From Nipponacmea schrenckii (lineage: Eukaryota; Mollusca; Gastropoda; Lottiidae): a DNA stretch of 64,000 nt. Below the pieces are notes generated by a model that worked only from the letters and a program-made list of their open reading frames with translations, was not told where the DNA came from and did no database searches. Position 1 is the first letter of the stretch; the number at the start of each line of letters is the position of its first letter. Below, piece by piece: positions 1 through 12,700 of the stretch. A program made the position numbers and the translations under genes. The stretch lies in NCBI GenBank assembly GCA_030562195.1, contig JAUJPP010000003.1, forward strand, positions 10,881,398 to 10,945,397. The letters run 5' to 3'.

Positions 1-540
1 TAGATTTATATCTTATAGTTGCTGATACATTAGATGATATATTAATATAAATTTATATCTTATAGCTGCTTATACATTTAGATGATATATTAATATAAAT
101 TTATATCTTATAGTTGCTGATACATTAGATGATATTTTAATATAAATTTATATCTTATAGCTGCTGATACATTAGATGATATATTAATATAATTTTCATA
201 TCTTGTGGTAAATAAGATTGTATATTAGTATAAATTTATATCTTATAGTTGCTGATACATTAGATGATATATTAATATAAATTTATATCTTATAGTTGAT
301 GATACATTAGATGATATTTAAATATAAATTTCATATCTTGTGGTAAATAAGATTGAATATTAATATAGATTTATATCTTATAGTTGCTGATACATTAGAT
401 GATATTTTAATATAAATTTCATATCTTTGGTAAATAAGATTGAATATTAATATAAATTTATATCTTATAGCTGCTGATACATTAGATGATATATTGATAT
501 AGATTTATATCTTATAGTTGCTAATTAGATCGTGTATTAA
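1..540. repeat. 47-bp tandem array copied from a CHMP2B splice junction
   Basis: About eleven tandem units. The main type (A) is 47-48 bp and contains TTATAG followed by TTGCTGATACATTAGATGAT. A second, shorter type (B, about 41-44 bp) carries GGTAAATAAGATTG in the middle and is interspersed, for example near 200-235 and 335-360. The A unit matches positions 1972-2018, the last ~21 bases of an intron and the first ~26 bases of the CHMP2B exon, with only about three differences over 47 bases. The array lies upstream of that exon and probably in the preceding intron. It runs off the left edge of the window, so its full size is unknown. Confidence 0.9.
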
Positions 541-714
541 TACACCACCCCTAAAATTGTGGATTTCTAAGAGCAGAAATGAGAAATCTATGTAAATTTT
601 ACATATTTGTGTAGACCAATGTTTGATAAAGAACAGAAGCAAAAAACAATCAAGCAAAACAGTGAAGATTTAATGCAGCTGACAATGAAATAAAGATGGG
701 GTCAAAATGGAAAG

Positions 715-1674
715 TCAGTAGCGTGTATGACCGCCGTTAACAGCAACACAAGCTGTGCAACGTCTCCTCATTGAACGGATAAGTCTCTGAATAAAGTCCT
801 GAGGCACTGCATTCCACTCTTGTTGCAAGGCATTGTCGAGTTCCCCAAGGTTGTTGATCTGCGGACGAACTGCGAGGCGTTGGCCGATGTAATCCCACAA
901 GTGTTCAATGGGTGACAAATCTGGTGACAATGCAGGCCAATGAAGTAGAGGAATGTTGTTGTTAGCCAGATACTGTATCGAAACACGTGCAGTGTGGGCT
1001 CTTGCATTGTCTTGTTGAAATGTGTGCAGATCTTGATGCTGGTGAAAGAAGGGAACGACGTTGTTCTGAAGAATGTTGTCACGGTAGTAAACGGCATTCA
1101 CTCTGCCACGACAAACAATCAGAGCGGTTCTGTGGTGATAACTTATCCCTCCCCACACCATAATGCTGCCTCCACCCATGATAACTTTTACCCCGTCGAC
1201 GCCTGTCAGCATTTCGCAAGTGAAAACGCGACTCGTCGGAGAACACCACACCATGCCAACGTCGTAACAACCACACACGATGCTGTTCAGCCCATTGTTG
1301 GCGTTCACAGCGATGCCTGTCAGTCAGGATTGGTCCAACATAAGGGCGTCGACAACGTAACCCTGCCGCACGGAGACGGCGTCGGACGGTGGAAGCGCTG
1401 ATCAAACCACGTCGACCCTGGACATTGTTGGCGGTTCTGGCAGCGGGCAAGGTTCAATCCCGAATATGGCGCCGTACAATGTCTCGATCTTGACGAGGGG
1501 TGGTAACACGTGCCTGACCTGGGCGTTGCTGGTTCCTGTTTGTTGGTATCTGTTAGCAAGCCTCAGAATGGTCGAATGATGACACCCAAATCGTCGTGCA
1601 ATGTTTCTGCTTGAAGCACCGACCTGCAACATACCCAACGCCAGTTCTCGTTCCTCTGGTGACAATCTTGGCAT
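715..1674 (-). pseudogene. Tc1/mariner-type transposase, frameshifted remnant
   Basis: Three overlapping minus-strand reading frames make up one Tc1-like transposase of about 320 residues. The N-terminal part (1402-1674) begins MPRLSPEERELALGM and has a helix-turn-helix DNA-binding region (ARRFGCHHSTILRLANRYQQ). The middle (1079-1450) has VVFSDESRFHL, with the first catalytic Asp. The C-terminal part (715-1308) has IMVWGGIS, FQQDNARAHTA with the second catalytic Asp, and WPALSPDLSPIEHLWD, the typical third-acid region. The frame changes at least twice, so it cannot make a full enzyme. I searched 520-710 and 1680-1970 for terminal inverted repeats and found none convincing. Its GC content is clearly higher than the surroundings. 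It probably lies in an intron of the CHMP2B gene. Confidence 0.9.
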
Positions 1675-1992
1675 GGCGAAAAAAACTTTACTTACGAAAG
1701 TACTGCGAAAATGTGAACGGTTTTGTGCCGAAGGTCATTTATACCCCTGAACAGCATGCTTTCTGCATGCAATTTGTGTCCTTTGTGTATAATGTGCATG
1801 AATTTTGTTGTTTTCATGTGATGTGTTCGAACGATCCATTTTTTACTGTAGAGCGTTATTTACGATCTACTGTGTTATTATCACAATTCCCACCATTAAT
1901 TTTCCATTTCCAAAAGATTCTATTGCCTTATTTCAAAATTTACATGTGGTGTGTTTTCAAAGATGTTCAGTATATAAATTTTTATTTTATAG

Positions 1993-2387
1993 TTGATGAT
2001 ACATTAGATGATATATTAGCCGAATCTGGTGATGAAGAAGAACAAGATGCTATTGTCAGTCAAGTTTTAGATGAAATTGGTATTGAATTATCAGGAAAAG
2101 TAAGTAGACTTAGATCCTGATCAGATGATTTTGAAATAAAGCTTTATATATCCAATATTATTGCCTTGGATATAGGACTATAAGCAAATCTTGCTTATTC
2201 TTCAGTACAAGAAGTCTCTATATATCAATTTGAATTATCTGTATAATAATTAACTGGAAAATTTCTTTTCTTTCAGATGGTGAATGCCCCATCAGCACAT
2301 AGAGGACAGTTAGGTGAATCATCTAAAGCCAAAGGAATGTCAGATGATGATATAGAAAGACAGTTGGCAGCATTAAAAGATTTATAG
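1993..2387 (+). CDS. CHMP2B: CHMP2B-like ESCRT-III subunit, last two coding exons
   Basis: Charged multivesicular body protein 2b is an ESCRT-III subunit that polymerises on endosomal and other membranes to drive budding and scission, and recruits VPS4. Only the C-terminus is in the window; the N-terminal basic helices lie to the left. Exon 1993-2099 follows TTTTATAG and ends at AAAA|GTAAGT. It encodes DDTLDDIL then SQVLDEIGIELSGK, which matches CHMP2B (remembered vertebrate form NQVLDEIGIEISGK) better than CHMP2A. Exon 2277-2387 follows TTTCTTTCAG, reads MVNAPSAHRGQLG and ends DDDIERQLAALKDL and TAG. That tail fits the MIT-interacting motif (MIM1) that binds VPS4. Phases agree: 107 nt begin with the last two bases of a codon, then phase 0. 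The acceptor of the first exon is the sequence multiplied in the array at 1-540. Confidence 0.93.
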
Positions 2388-2435
2388 TTCATCCCTTCTA
2401 TATTTTTAATTGTTAAGTTTATGTGTATATAATGT

Positions 2436-2441
2436 AATAAA
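2436..2441 (+). terminator. CHMP2B: Poly(A) signal of CHMP2B
   Basis: AATAAA lies 49 bases after the stop codon, followed by a T-rich stretch. The position suits the 3' end of a short 3' UTR. Confidence 0.6.
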
Positions 2442-5400
2442 TACTGTTTTTTTTTGTATATATTCATGATATAATGGTTATATTATATTATTACCAGATA
2501 TCTTCAGGATAATTAAGAGATTTTTTGTTTGTGTGTATTAATAAATAGGATTTAAATGGTGTGATAAACCGACTATCACCTATTTCAAGATCTTTGAAGT
2601 ATTCACTAAATAAATTCACTTTCAAATGATTTTATGTTGTGGTTGAGGTGTAACTTATACTGCTGAGACAGACTAATAACATATCTATTATTATAATAAT
2701 TTTACATAATTACTAAGTTATTTATTCTCATAATCTCAATTTTTCTTTTGTAATTGAACCAAGATCTTCCTTTTGATTCATAATGTACTATGTATAATAT
2801 GTGGAAGATTCAAGCAAAATTTCATATGTATTTAAGTTTGGTTAATTGTGCAGAAGGTTGATATTCCATTGAATTTCTTAAGAAAGAAATCTTCCTTCTT
2901 CCAATAAGTTGTGATTTATAACTTTGTTAAAAGCTGTCCAAATGACTTCATAAAATGTAATTGATTTGATTTGGGTTTTTTTTATTATTCATTCCACATT
3001 GTAAAGTTTAGTATTTCATGCCATACTGCCTTTATGTAATTCCTCCATCTTGGGCCACACCTATTTATTTGTATCTATTATGGGTTATTGGTGAAATGAA
3101 AATCTAGTATTCTTAAATTTAACAATACTCATGTTAGGGCATTTTTTTTAAATTTCAAGTTGGCCTTCATGTGGCTTTTCAAATTCACCCTTGTACATTA
3201 GACCATGAGGACGGGCAGTTATTTGAGTCTTCATGGTCTTTTCCGCGATATCTTAATAGATATCTTGTGGTCTTAACTACTGTGTTCGAGGTTTCATGCC
3301 ATTTTTTAAAAGTGCACATTTAAAACAAAACTAATACTAAGAGGAGATTTATTATGTCAGGAAAATGGAGGAAAATTATAATTCACAACATAAAAAGGCA
3401 TTGAACTAAATTATTACTAAAGCCAGTAACTACACAAAGTATAAAACTTATCAATTATTTTAACATTAATAAGCATAGTGTAAAAGACTATAAAAATAAG
3501 CTTCAATCAAAGATCAGATATTTACCTTAAGACTTTTATATATTTTGTGTATATAATATCATCACTAGAGGAAACACCACCTCAATTGCATAATATACAA
3601 TAAATATGAGATGAAGTTAAGATTTGCTGTGGCAAGCCCAATATAAGAAAAGGAAATAAAAATGCTTGATCTGTCTACATAATATATCCTGATTTAAAGA
3701 GGCTGTGGTCAATCAAAAAATATTTTTTAAGGAAAAGATCCTTTGCCCAGTAAAGAAATAGAGTATAAAAATACAATAGAGTATAACATGTTATACATAT
3801 TACTATATAATGAGAGCATAAAATATAGACTAGAGTACAAGATTTGTTTTAAAAAAGGAAATTAAAAATATCTATATAACCTTACATCCATATATTTTTA
3901 GATTAAAAGTTATGTGTAATTTGAATGTTTGTAGCAGAAAACATTTAGTCCATGAGTATATCAGTTTTAATAGATAGAAATGTTATTTATAGACATACTT
4001 GAAAAAACATGTAATAATACAGTGAGTATATGATAAGTTATTATGTGTGAAATAATACTGATGTTTATCGGAAAATACACTTATATGTCATAAAAAAAAT
4101 ATTGAAATTGTTGAGATTCTTTAAACTTCATACCGGTATCATGAATATTTTTTCTATGAAATTTGTATAAATTTGATGGTTTGATATTCATGATTAAGTT
4201 ATTTTACACCACCACAAATAATTTAACATGGTTGTAGTCCAATATTTAGTTAATGAAAGATAGCACTAGTAAAATTAGACACTACTTATAGATAAAGAAC
4301 AACAAGGCAAAAAAATCAAACTTAGCAGCCAAAATAAGATAATCTTAAATAATATTGCACAACAATAAACTGGTTTGAAAATAAAACAAAATTTTGCATT
4401 TTATTGAGTTTATCACTTGGTAAAAAGTCTGTGGGTGTTTTTCGTTAAATCTGGTCTTGTTTTCTTGTTGATCTGGATCATGTCTGATGAAATAAGATCT
4501 GGCTCCCATACATACCTGGCAAGAATGAAAGCATAAGTCATTAATATATTAGCTATATAATATAGCTGCATATTCAAAGCTGTTTTATTTTCAAACATTG
4601 TTGTCAATATTAAGGCCAATTATAAGTAAAAAGTAGGTAAGGTTAGCACATTAAAACATCTACATCTACAAAATTAATAAAGCTTAAAAAAAAACAAAAA
4701 GAAGATAATCTGCTTAAAAAATCTATCACAACTTGAGTAGAGTGAAGTATAAAAAGCTTATTACAACCTTGTAAAAATATAGTTATGTAAATAACACTAG
4801 TTAATAGTACAATGCATGCACCATGAAAGCTTAAATTTTTAATTTGGAGCATAAGCGTTTTTATTGAGATATCTTAGTAGACTCTCCATCTGATGCTATG
4901 AATCTGGATCAAATTCATAAACATTTGTGCAGCTCCACAGCAAGCACTTTAGAGAGTCTCCCAGTGTTAGGTTTTCTGTACAATGTCACAACACATAAAA
5001 AGTGGTTTGAAACCCATTTACCACCAAGAGAGAGTAAGATATGATCAATATAAATACAAGGTACACCATTGATTTACCAGTAAATAAATATTAATAACAT
5101 GCATTATTGAATTAAAAGTATTGAAGGTAAAACATGCAAAGAAGTTAGTAAGTATAATGCAAAGTAAAAGAAATAAAATGTGAAGAATGAACAAAATATA
5201 AAGAGAAATTGAGTATATAATGATATGAACAGCCTTGTATATGCAGCTATAGGTAATGATAGTAAATAATTAGTATCAACATGTACTAACTATTAATTTT
5301 AGTAAGTTTTTAAGAAAAAATCAATAAAAACATGTTTAGTACTTAAAAACATATAAAATAGAACAACCCAATTACTGTATCCGAACACAATTTATCTCTT

Positions 5401-5686
5401 AAATATTTACATTCTGTTAACTCTGTGAACATAAGTGACACTATGAACATTAGATACTGTGACACTAAGAACATAAGATACCGTGACACTATCAACATTA
5501 AATACAAAAGAAATTCATTTCTACAGACTTGATACCTTGAGCAAATATTAAATCAGAATATTCCATTCTCCCAGAGAGAAAATATTAATTTGAATTTTTA
5601 TGCAGATTGAAAATTTATACTTTCCGAAAGTGAAGTATTTAACATGATTATTTATATCATTAAATCTGTAAAAATGAATCGGAAGA
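2442..5686. other. Intergenic region between converging CHMP2B and anoctamin
   Basis: I see no coding exon here. The right part should hold the anoctamin 3' UTR on the minus strand; TTTATT on the plus strand near 4400 and 4860 reads as AATAAA on the minus strand and could be poly(A) signals. A small 24-bp tandem repeat, three units beginning GTGACACTA, sits at 5435-5505. The rest is AT-rich, single-copy-looking sequence. Confidence 0.5.
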
Positions 5687-6708
5687 TTAAATATCAGTCA
5701 AATCACGTCTTCTTGGACTCATATTACTTGTTTCATAATTGTTAGCCTCTTCATCTGATATGACTTCCATCTTCTCTGAATCAATTGTTTCCCCACGAGC
5801 TCGTAACAACTCCGTTTTTAATACCACTTCATTTGTTATATAGGCTTCTCGACGGATTTGTTCTTTTAATATTGTAGGCACATCAGGTATTAACCATGCA
5901 ATAAGGCTGGTAACAACAACAACCACATTCTGAAATATACATACAACGTAAAATATCAATTTGAATTTTAATGCTCCAAAAACAAAGGTTCTTATTCTAT
6001 TTAATTACTCAATGGACTATACATCTGAAACAATTGACACAGGTATACCCATTCTCATGTCAAAATATTATTAAATCAAAGTTGAAATGGATTTTTACTT
6101 CCAACTTTTCGATTCCATTTTGGGACAACAAAGGTGGACCAATGTTTTTATTATGTCTTCACTTTTAAAACTCCACTAAGTTCTATACACAAGTCTAAAC
6201 TTTATATAAAACCAAGGCGTTTTTTTCTCACTAAAATAGTAAAATCTTGAGTTTTCTCAATGCATATTATTCAAGCTTAACAATAGATTTACATACCTCA
6301 AATACAACCACAAATGCTAATCTGGCAGCAAGGTTATGCCAGAAAACATCAGAGAAAGCATAGGGGTCCTCATGGTCTGGTGGATTACGGAAATCTCTAT
6401 ATCTATAATAAACAAATTGTTCTTATATTATAAAGAAAAATACTGTTAGATAAAAACAAATAATCATTCATTTTAACAGATAAAGTACTGTACAGGAATG
6501 AAGCCTTGTCATAATAATAAATAAATAATTACCTGCATGTCTCCACATGACCAAAGGCTGGATCAGGCATGTGACTCATTGAAAAGTTTCTAGTATCAAA
6601 AATGGCTAAACTATGGTTTAGATAGCCTTTAGATGATCTAGTTTTACTGTATGCCATCTTGTAGACTAATCTTGGTATGAAGTCAGATGTTAGTGATATA
6701 ATAAACGC
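5687..6708 (-). CDS. Anoctamin C-terminal exons
   Basis: Exon 6533-6708 has [15 protein letters not shown] and NHSLAIFD. Exon 6297-6402 has YRDFRNPP and [16 protein letters not shown]. The terminal exon 5687-5929 has [20 protein letters not shown], then a charged tail ending RRRDLTDI and TAA. These match the end of the family, including the 'CRY.DYR.PP' and 'IPD.P' blocks. Confidence 0.93.
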
Positions 6709-9700
6709 CTACAATAAAAAGTTGTTATCAATTTTATATATTACCTTTTGCTTGATTGAAAAATTCAATACTTATAGAAATCAAAATAACTATGTCAACC
6801 TAGCATTTGTGCAAAAAATGTGCAATATATATTCAATGACAAGTTTGCCGAATTTAAACTACCAAAATTATATTCCAAGGTCATTAAAAAATCTTCAATA
6901 TGCCAGATCTCCGTAAGTTAACTTTCTGATCAAACTTTGGACTCCCAAGAAGCGAAAACAATATGGATGTATATTATCATATTGTAGTGTAAAAAGTCTT
7001 ACATTAGATATCACAGCAATTCTAGATATACCATACAATACACTATACCATATACCAATATCAGCAGCTCTCTCAGCCATTGGACGCCTCAAACCAGTGA
7101 TTAATTTATTCGCATCCACTCTGATTTCAATCACATTATTCAATAATGCAAATAGTGGAGCAAGGGGGAAGGCTGAACAAAATATAGTCAAAAATCCAAA
7201 CTGTAAAACTGGAATAAAAATCACCATTCTTTATAAATATGAAAGAAAAAAAATATCTGAAGAAAAGACAGAAAATAGTTAACAAAAAATAAGCTGATGT
7301 GTTATTTTATGAAGAATTTATCATGTACAAATGAACATCACAATTGAGGGATTTTAATCCGATGAGTTAAAATGATTAAATATCATTCAAAATATTAATT
7401 ACACACCCATTTCCAAATATTCATAAAACAGAGATGTATTTTCAGCAGAACCAAGTTTATAATCTTTCTCCCAAGGTGTTCTGGCTAATTTCTGGGCTCT
7501 TGTTTCTTTAGATATCTTTTTCTTTATCATCTTTATTATTTTCCTGCAATGAGAAGTTAGTATTGTAAGCTCTACATAATTGGGATCTATGGAATCAATG
7601 TGACTTTGAATGAAACAAGTTCAGAGTTTAGATGATATCGATAATTGAACTTACTGTAAACCATACTCTGTCAGTAGAAATAAATACTACATGTAGTTCA
7701 CTATCATTAAATAATATTGTACAAGAGATAGATAATTAAACTTACGGTACAACTATTTCTATAAAGTTATTCTGTATTAACTGTTTACCAACCATAATGA
7801 TAGCTAACTGTATACATAACTCAATTAAACATCCTCCTGGTTCACACTAATAAATAATACAGTAGTTTATATCAGTTTTAAATGATCTTATTGTAATAAC
7901 CATATAAAAAGAATGAAAGATTAGATCCTCACAATGGGACAGTTTATGTTAAACATAGATCTAATTAAACATAGAACTTCACTCTAAATAATATGTGACT
8001 TACTGTTTATAAGACATATAACAAGTGGTTGCCAAGAAAGATACAACCACTAAAGAGAATATTTTCTGTTAAACACAGGTTGAAACCCAAATATTATTTG
8101 TTGATATAAACCACAATTTGGGCTTAGTCGAAGATCTCATTAATATACATAATCATACCAAATTTCATTTAAATTGAATGAAAACTAAAGTCTCTGTTGA
8201 GTTCATAAAGAAATTTTGAAGCGTTTTAATTAATGTCAAGGTCAATAACTCAAAAACCATTCATAGAAAAATTGTCAATATCGAACTTGATCTCATCAAT
8301 ATAAATGATCACACCAAATTCTAAGTAGTTACAAGCCAAATGTGGACGGACAGACCAACAGGCCGACAGATTGCCGACAGTATACGACCACAATATAATT
8401 CAGGCGTATAAAAAAAAGACATGGGTAAAGAAGCATAAGATATATATGGATATAATATTTCTGTCAGATTTAGCTTGTGTTTCTTTAAATATAGAACTTC
8501 TTCTCTAACAAAACATATTTTTATAAAATTGTCTTTTATTTCCGATTCTGACAAATAATACTCTAATTCCAACTCAAAGAGAAGAATATGACAACATTAC
8601 TATCAAATATAAAATTTACCAACCTCTTCTTGTCTATTTCCAAAGATGGTACTATAATCTCCAGGCCTGCCCACAAATCTGCAACAAAAGTATCAATACA
8701 TGAGGGTTTCAATTCAATTTGTCTAACAAAGCTGACTTACGAAGAATGAGAATCTTAACCCATACTGCCATCTGCAACATGTAGAACAGGGCCATTATTT
8801 TTTTAATGAATGTCAACAGAATTTTTTATTATTTATTAACACAAATCTCAATAAACTGTGCTTTCTGCAATATTCATGGTCACATAATTTTTCCTTCGTT
8901 TAAGATGTAACAATAAGAATCTCAAAAACTTATTATTTACTTAAAAAAAAACTATTTATACATTTAAGAAATTAAATGTATACATTAAAAAATGAAATAC
9001 ATGGAGTTATTTGTTCATCTTTCTGCACCTACTAAGTATAAGAGAATTTAATTGCAACTTGATGAAAAACTGTACATACCTTCCTTTGAAGAACGCAACA
9101 TACACAATGGAAGCAAAGTAATTGACAAATTGGAGGGCGAATAATTTAAGAGTAATACTATTGTCATATTCCGATTGTGTTCTTAAACATTCCCAATCTG
9201 TTAACCAAAAGGCAAGATAACCATAAACCTGAAAAAATAGTCATTATTTTTATTTTGTTATAATCTAGAAATATGAACAATATCTGATTAAAATTATCAA
9301 AAGTTTCAGAAGTCGCATTCAATTGAATGGTTGGTTCATTAAATATATACATTAGTTTATATTTTCAAATTGAACTAATACAAATTCCTGCAGCATATGA
9401 CAATAAATGTCATATCTCATCACCAAAACATTGAGCGTAGTAATTCTAATCCATGATGTCATTTATTGCCACATAGAATTTAAAAATGCATTGCATTTTT
9501 TAAATGAAGCAACAACTTGAAAAATTTGCATGTAAACAGGTACTTACAATATTTAGTAATAGGATAATAACTAAATTAATCAAGGCAGCTGTAATAGTTG
9601 TAATTAAACCAGCATTTTGATAAACTAATTTTACAGTAGTTACAGCAGCATCACTTGAATTGCCTACTATAACCTTCTCTTGTAAAACATGTAATGCTGC

Positions 9701-12700
9701 TAACATGGATACCCTGTAGGCTATAACTCCTACTACTGCCCCTATAGCTACTGCTGCCTACAATTTATTCAAATTAGAATAACATAATCTATATCATAGA
9801 ATGTTTAAAAAAAATAAGCCTTTCCAATAGCATCACATTTTGGTTACATTTTACTCCAAATAAAATCAATAGCTGTCATGTGGGGTGGTGAAAACCTCAA
9901 AAAAATGCTACAGCCTCAAGTAGGAAGCTAAAAAGTGCAAATTATACACTTTGAGTCAATACATTGCTCTGTTTGACAGAACATGTATAAAGAGTCACTA
10001 TACTATAACACTCTCTTACCAGAAATATCATCACACCATATGAACACAAAAATACAGGAAAACGTCTCCGCCAAAATGGTAAGTATGGTTCTTTCATCTA
10101 GAATAGAAAGAGATAAAAAACTGTGCTACAATTATAATGTAACAGTCATTTTGTTCATATACATGTACAATACATGTAATTATCCATTATAAATTATTGG
10201 TATATTAAGGGCAGTTTTGTCAAATTGTACTAAAAATCAAACTTGTCCTAGATATTTTAACAGAATTAAAGGTATCATATTAAAAGAAATTTTCTGTAGT
10301 CAAGGGCAATAATACTGTGATTGATTAATAGTCAAATTCCAAATTTACTAAATTTTTAGTTATAGATGATCACACAACATTTGACGTGTTTTAACTAAAT
10401 TTAGGGTAATAACTCAAAATTCATCGACAAATTGTCGTATTCGAAATGAGCAAGGGCTTATCATTTCCAATGATTATACCAAATTTCACTGCTAGAAAAC
10501 AAATTTTGATGTGTTTTTATTAAGTCCAGGGCAAAAACTCAAATATTGTTAATTTTCAAATTTTCAAATTCAAACTTGTCCAAGATCTTATGGAAATGAT
10601 CCAACATACAAATATTTCTAAAATCCAACCCAAACTGTAGTCTCTATCTTGTTCACATGCAAATTGTGGATTGACAAATGGACAGCAAAATACAATAACA
10701 TTAAAACGTGAATGTATAAAAAATAACTGTTAAAATAGCTGACAGGGTATCATACACAGTGACTTATAGAGTTGTTTTTATATAAGTCCATTATCACTTT
10801 GTGTGGTTACTAAGATGAATTATTACTTACACCAGTAATTGGATTTACTCTTAGAGTTGTCCAGGATTCTAATCTACTGAGATATTCAGGACGAGGTGGT
10901 TCCTATAATTTAAATAATAAATATTTCTATACTTAAATATTATTAATACCGAAATGCAAAATAGTAAATTACTGATAATTCATACTCAAATTTTGATTTT
11001 CGACAAAAACATGCTATAATTTACAAATGATGAAAAAATCATTAAATTAGGGGCATTTTTATAATATATAACGAACCTCTTCTGATACAAAGTTAGATAA
11101 ATCCCACTTATACTGAATAGTAGCTTCCTTACGTTTCCAAAACTCCAGAAATAATGTACCTGAATCAAAAATCAATTTACCTAATAAATATTGGATCACT
11201 ATATGGACAATGAACATTATTTATAATAGTTGTAGATTTATGTTTATCTTCTTATGTTATTTTTGTTCTTAATCAGTAAACACTTTCAGCATCAAATTAC
11301 CATAACTGGTTATTAAAGATATAAACAAACAATACACTTAGAGATCTTTATTAGGAAAGTTGGTTAAAGCTGACATTGAATTTTAAAAATAATACCTACC
11401 CCATAAAGACATAAATACAGCAAAGAATACTGTGGCATCATTATCAAAGATTCTACTAGCTGACTGGTGAGAACAAGCTTCATGTATCTGCCAGTATGGA
11501 CATTGTTTATCACACAATGGGCACATGGTAATATTATTTGCTGGATCACACAACTCCTTGCTAAAATAACAAATAAAATTGAGAAATCAAGCAAGACACT
11601 CAAAGAATTTTAAGAAACCTCCTAAATATCTGGCAAACTTCAGCCACTGAATGAAAATTGTATATAATAGTCAAAATCACCCAGCACAGAAAACTCAATG
11701 AAACAGATTTAGATTCATATAGAACAGGGTATGGTCTTTTGATCACAAGACAATTTGCCACCATAAATTTGTCAACAGTTTTAATAGTAATATGGGCAAA
11801 TGGAAATTGGCAAATTAGGCTAAAAAATAAACAAATATTCCGTCTGACTAAGTTACTTTGAAAATATCTTTTGACCATTTTTCAAGGTCTTGAATTTTCT
11901 GCGACTAATTAAAGGTCACAGCAAAATCAGACTAAATAAGTAATTATAGCAATAAGATATTTACCTAGATGTACTAGCATGCATAATAAATAAACCATAT
12001 ATAAACACCAGGAACCCCACTATGGCAGCTGGTACTAACATGGTGGTATAAAAACCCAACCAAGCAAAATACATTCCTATTTTCTCACCAAAGTAGCGTC
12101 TAGAATATATCAACATAAGATTTTTTATAACACTGTTTCTAGGATAACCTACCGCTAAGGTTGTCTAGAAAATATTCAAAGTAATAAACAAAGCAAATTC
12201 TTATATATTTTTTTATACAATTTGAATAGAGATCCCCTTTTTAATTACTCTATGGTAAAAGTCTGCTAAAAAAAAGTCTAAATAAATAAAGTAAAGAATC
12301 AAATTAAATATTTCAGATAACATTAACAAACCTGATATGATCAAGTGGTTGAAATTTCAACATATTTTTCCAATGAGCCCAGTAATCATACAACAGTTTT
12401 CTGTTATTCATTGCAGAACCTTTTTTCCAATGTCCCTGGATTAATATAAACATAGCATTCCAGGCAAGGTTATATAACTTATATAAGTCCATTGGCAATT
12501 CATTTATAATTACAATAATCCAACCTTTTCTCAACTTTAATCAAACTATAGCAAAAACAATGTACCTTGGACAGTGTTTACAAGCTAAATATTGTTTAAC
12601 TTGTTTTCAAGATCAATGGCAATAAGATTCTTGTGTAAGAATAATCACTGCCACAAGTTTTGTCAAAATCAGTTAAGAATTGACTGTTTACCAAGCAATT

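Noticed and set aside
520..1970. Terminal inverted repeats of the Tc1-like element
   Set aside because: Comparing both flanks gave only a short shared ATGTAAATTTT, which is expected by chance in AT-rich DNA.
1596..2120. A 174-codon plus-strand frame as one protein
   Set aside because: Only the part from 1993 is exon; the upstream part reads through intron and the antisense of the transposase.
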